A DNA stretch of 5,506 nucleotides from Clostridia bacterium (GTDB lineage: Bacteria > Bacillota > Clostridia > Oscillospirales > CAG-272), in NCBI GenBank assembly GCA_017648425.1, contig JAGCJD010000064.1:1-5506 (forward strand). Direction: 5' to 3'. The notes under the pieces are model-generated. The model was not told the origin of the DNA, ran no database searches, and saw only the letters and a program-made list of their open reading frames with translations. Below are positions 5,417 through 5,506 of this stretch, in pieces. The translations under genes were made by a program, and so were the position numbers. The number at the start of each line of letters is the position of its first letter. Within the stretch, counting starts at the first letter, position 1.

Positions 5417-5506
5417 AGCTAGTGGGTACTCAAATTCAAGTTGGTTTGCAAAGCAACCGCTAGTTCGCACACAAGCAACGCGAGTATCTTCGCCAGAGGC
5501 GAATAC
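5417..5506. other. Non-coding stretch with small hairpins, cut by the window edge
   Basis: No gene or ribosome binding site is seen. Two small hairpins occur: GGTT(T)GC-AAA-GCAACC (about 5444-5459) and TTCGCC-AGA-GGCGAA (5489-5503). Their loops resemble those in the insert at 4961-5071 (GTTGC-ATA-GCAAC; AAGTC-AGA-GGCTT), which suggests a related class of repeated sequence. The rest continues past the window. Confidence 0.35.

Overview
The window looks like chromosomal DNA of an anaerobic Clostridia-type Firmicute, probably a gut Oscillospiraceae or Ruminococcus relative. This is inferred from several things: strong AGGAGG-type ribosome binding sites, A-rich moderate-GC codon use, an oxygen-sensitive 2-hydroxyacyl-CoA-dehydratase-activase-type gene pair, and tRNA genes with an encoded CCA end. 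No species can be named from sequence alone.

Left part (1-2886, + strand): two tightly coupled genes. The first is cut by the window edge and holds the end of a BadF/BcrA-type activase ATPase domain followed by a COG3580/DUF2229-type module. The second is a COG3581/HgdB-like partner. Together they have the parts of the large, biochemically uncharacterised 'acyl-CoA dehydratase activase-related' proteins, here split over two reading frames. A strong hairpin terminator closes the unit and also serves the convergent gene.

Middle part (2893-4749, - strand): two separately transcribed genes. One encodes a ribokinase-like PfkB sugar kinase with an AraC-type DNA-binding domain fused to its C-terminus; it has its own promoter, a 12-bp palindrome abutting the -35 box, and a good RBS. 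The other encodes a small six-helix DUF308/HdeD-like membrane protein with its own terminator. The kinase-regulator fusion is the most unusual protein in the window.

Right part (4750-5506, + strand): no protein gene. A perfect-consensus promoter (TTGACA, 17 bp, TATAAT) precedes a tRNA-Pro(CGG) locus. Only the last tRNA copy is intact, and it is followed by a strong terminator. Upstream of it lie two further 5' halves of the same tRNA. Both keep the tRNA sequence as far as the anticodon loop and then diverge, and one is interrupted in its D-loop by a compact, highly foldable insert of about 111 bp. A possible decayed 3' half lies before them. The pattern resembles scars of repeated site-specific integration at a tRNA anticodon loop, or tandem duplication with decay. 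Several mutually exclusive hairpins fill the spaces between the copies.
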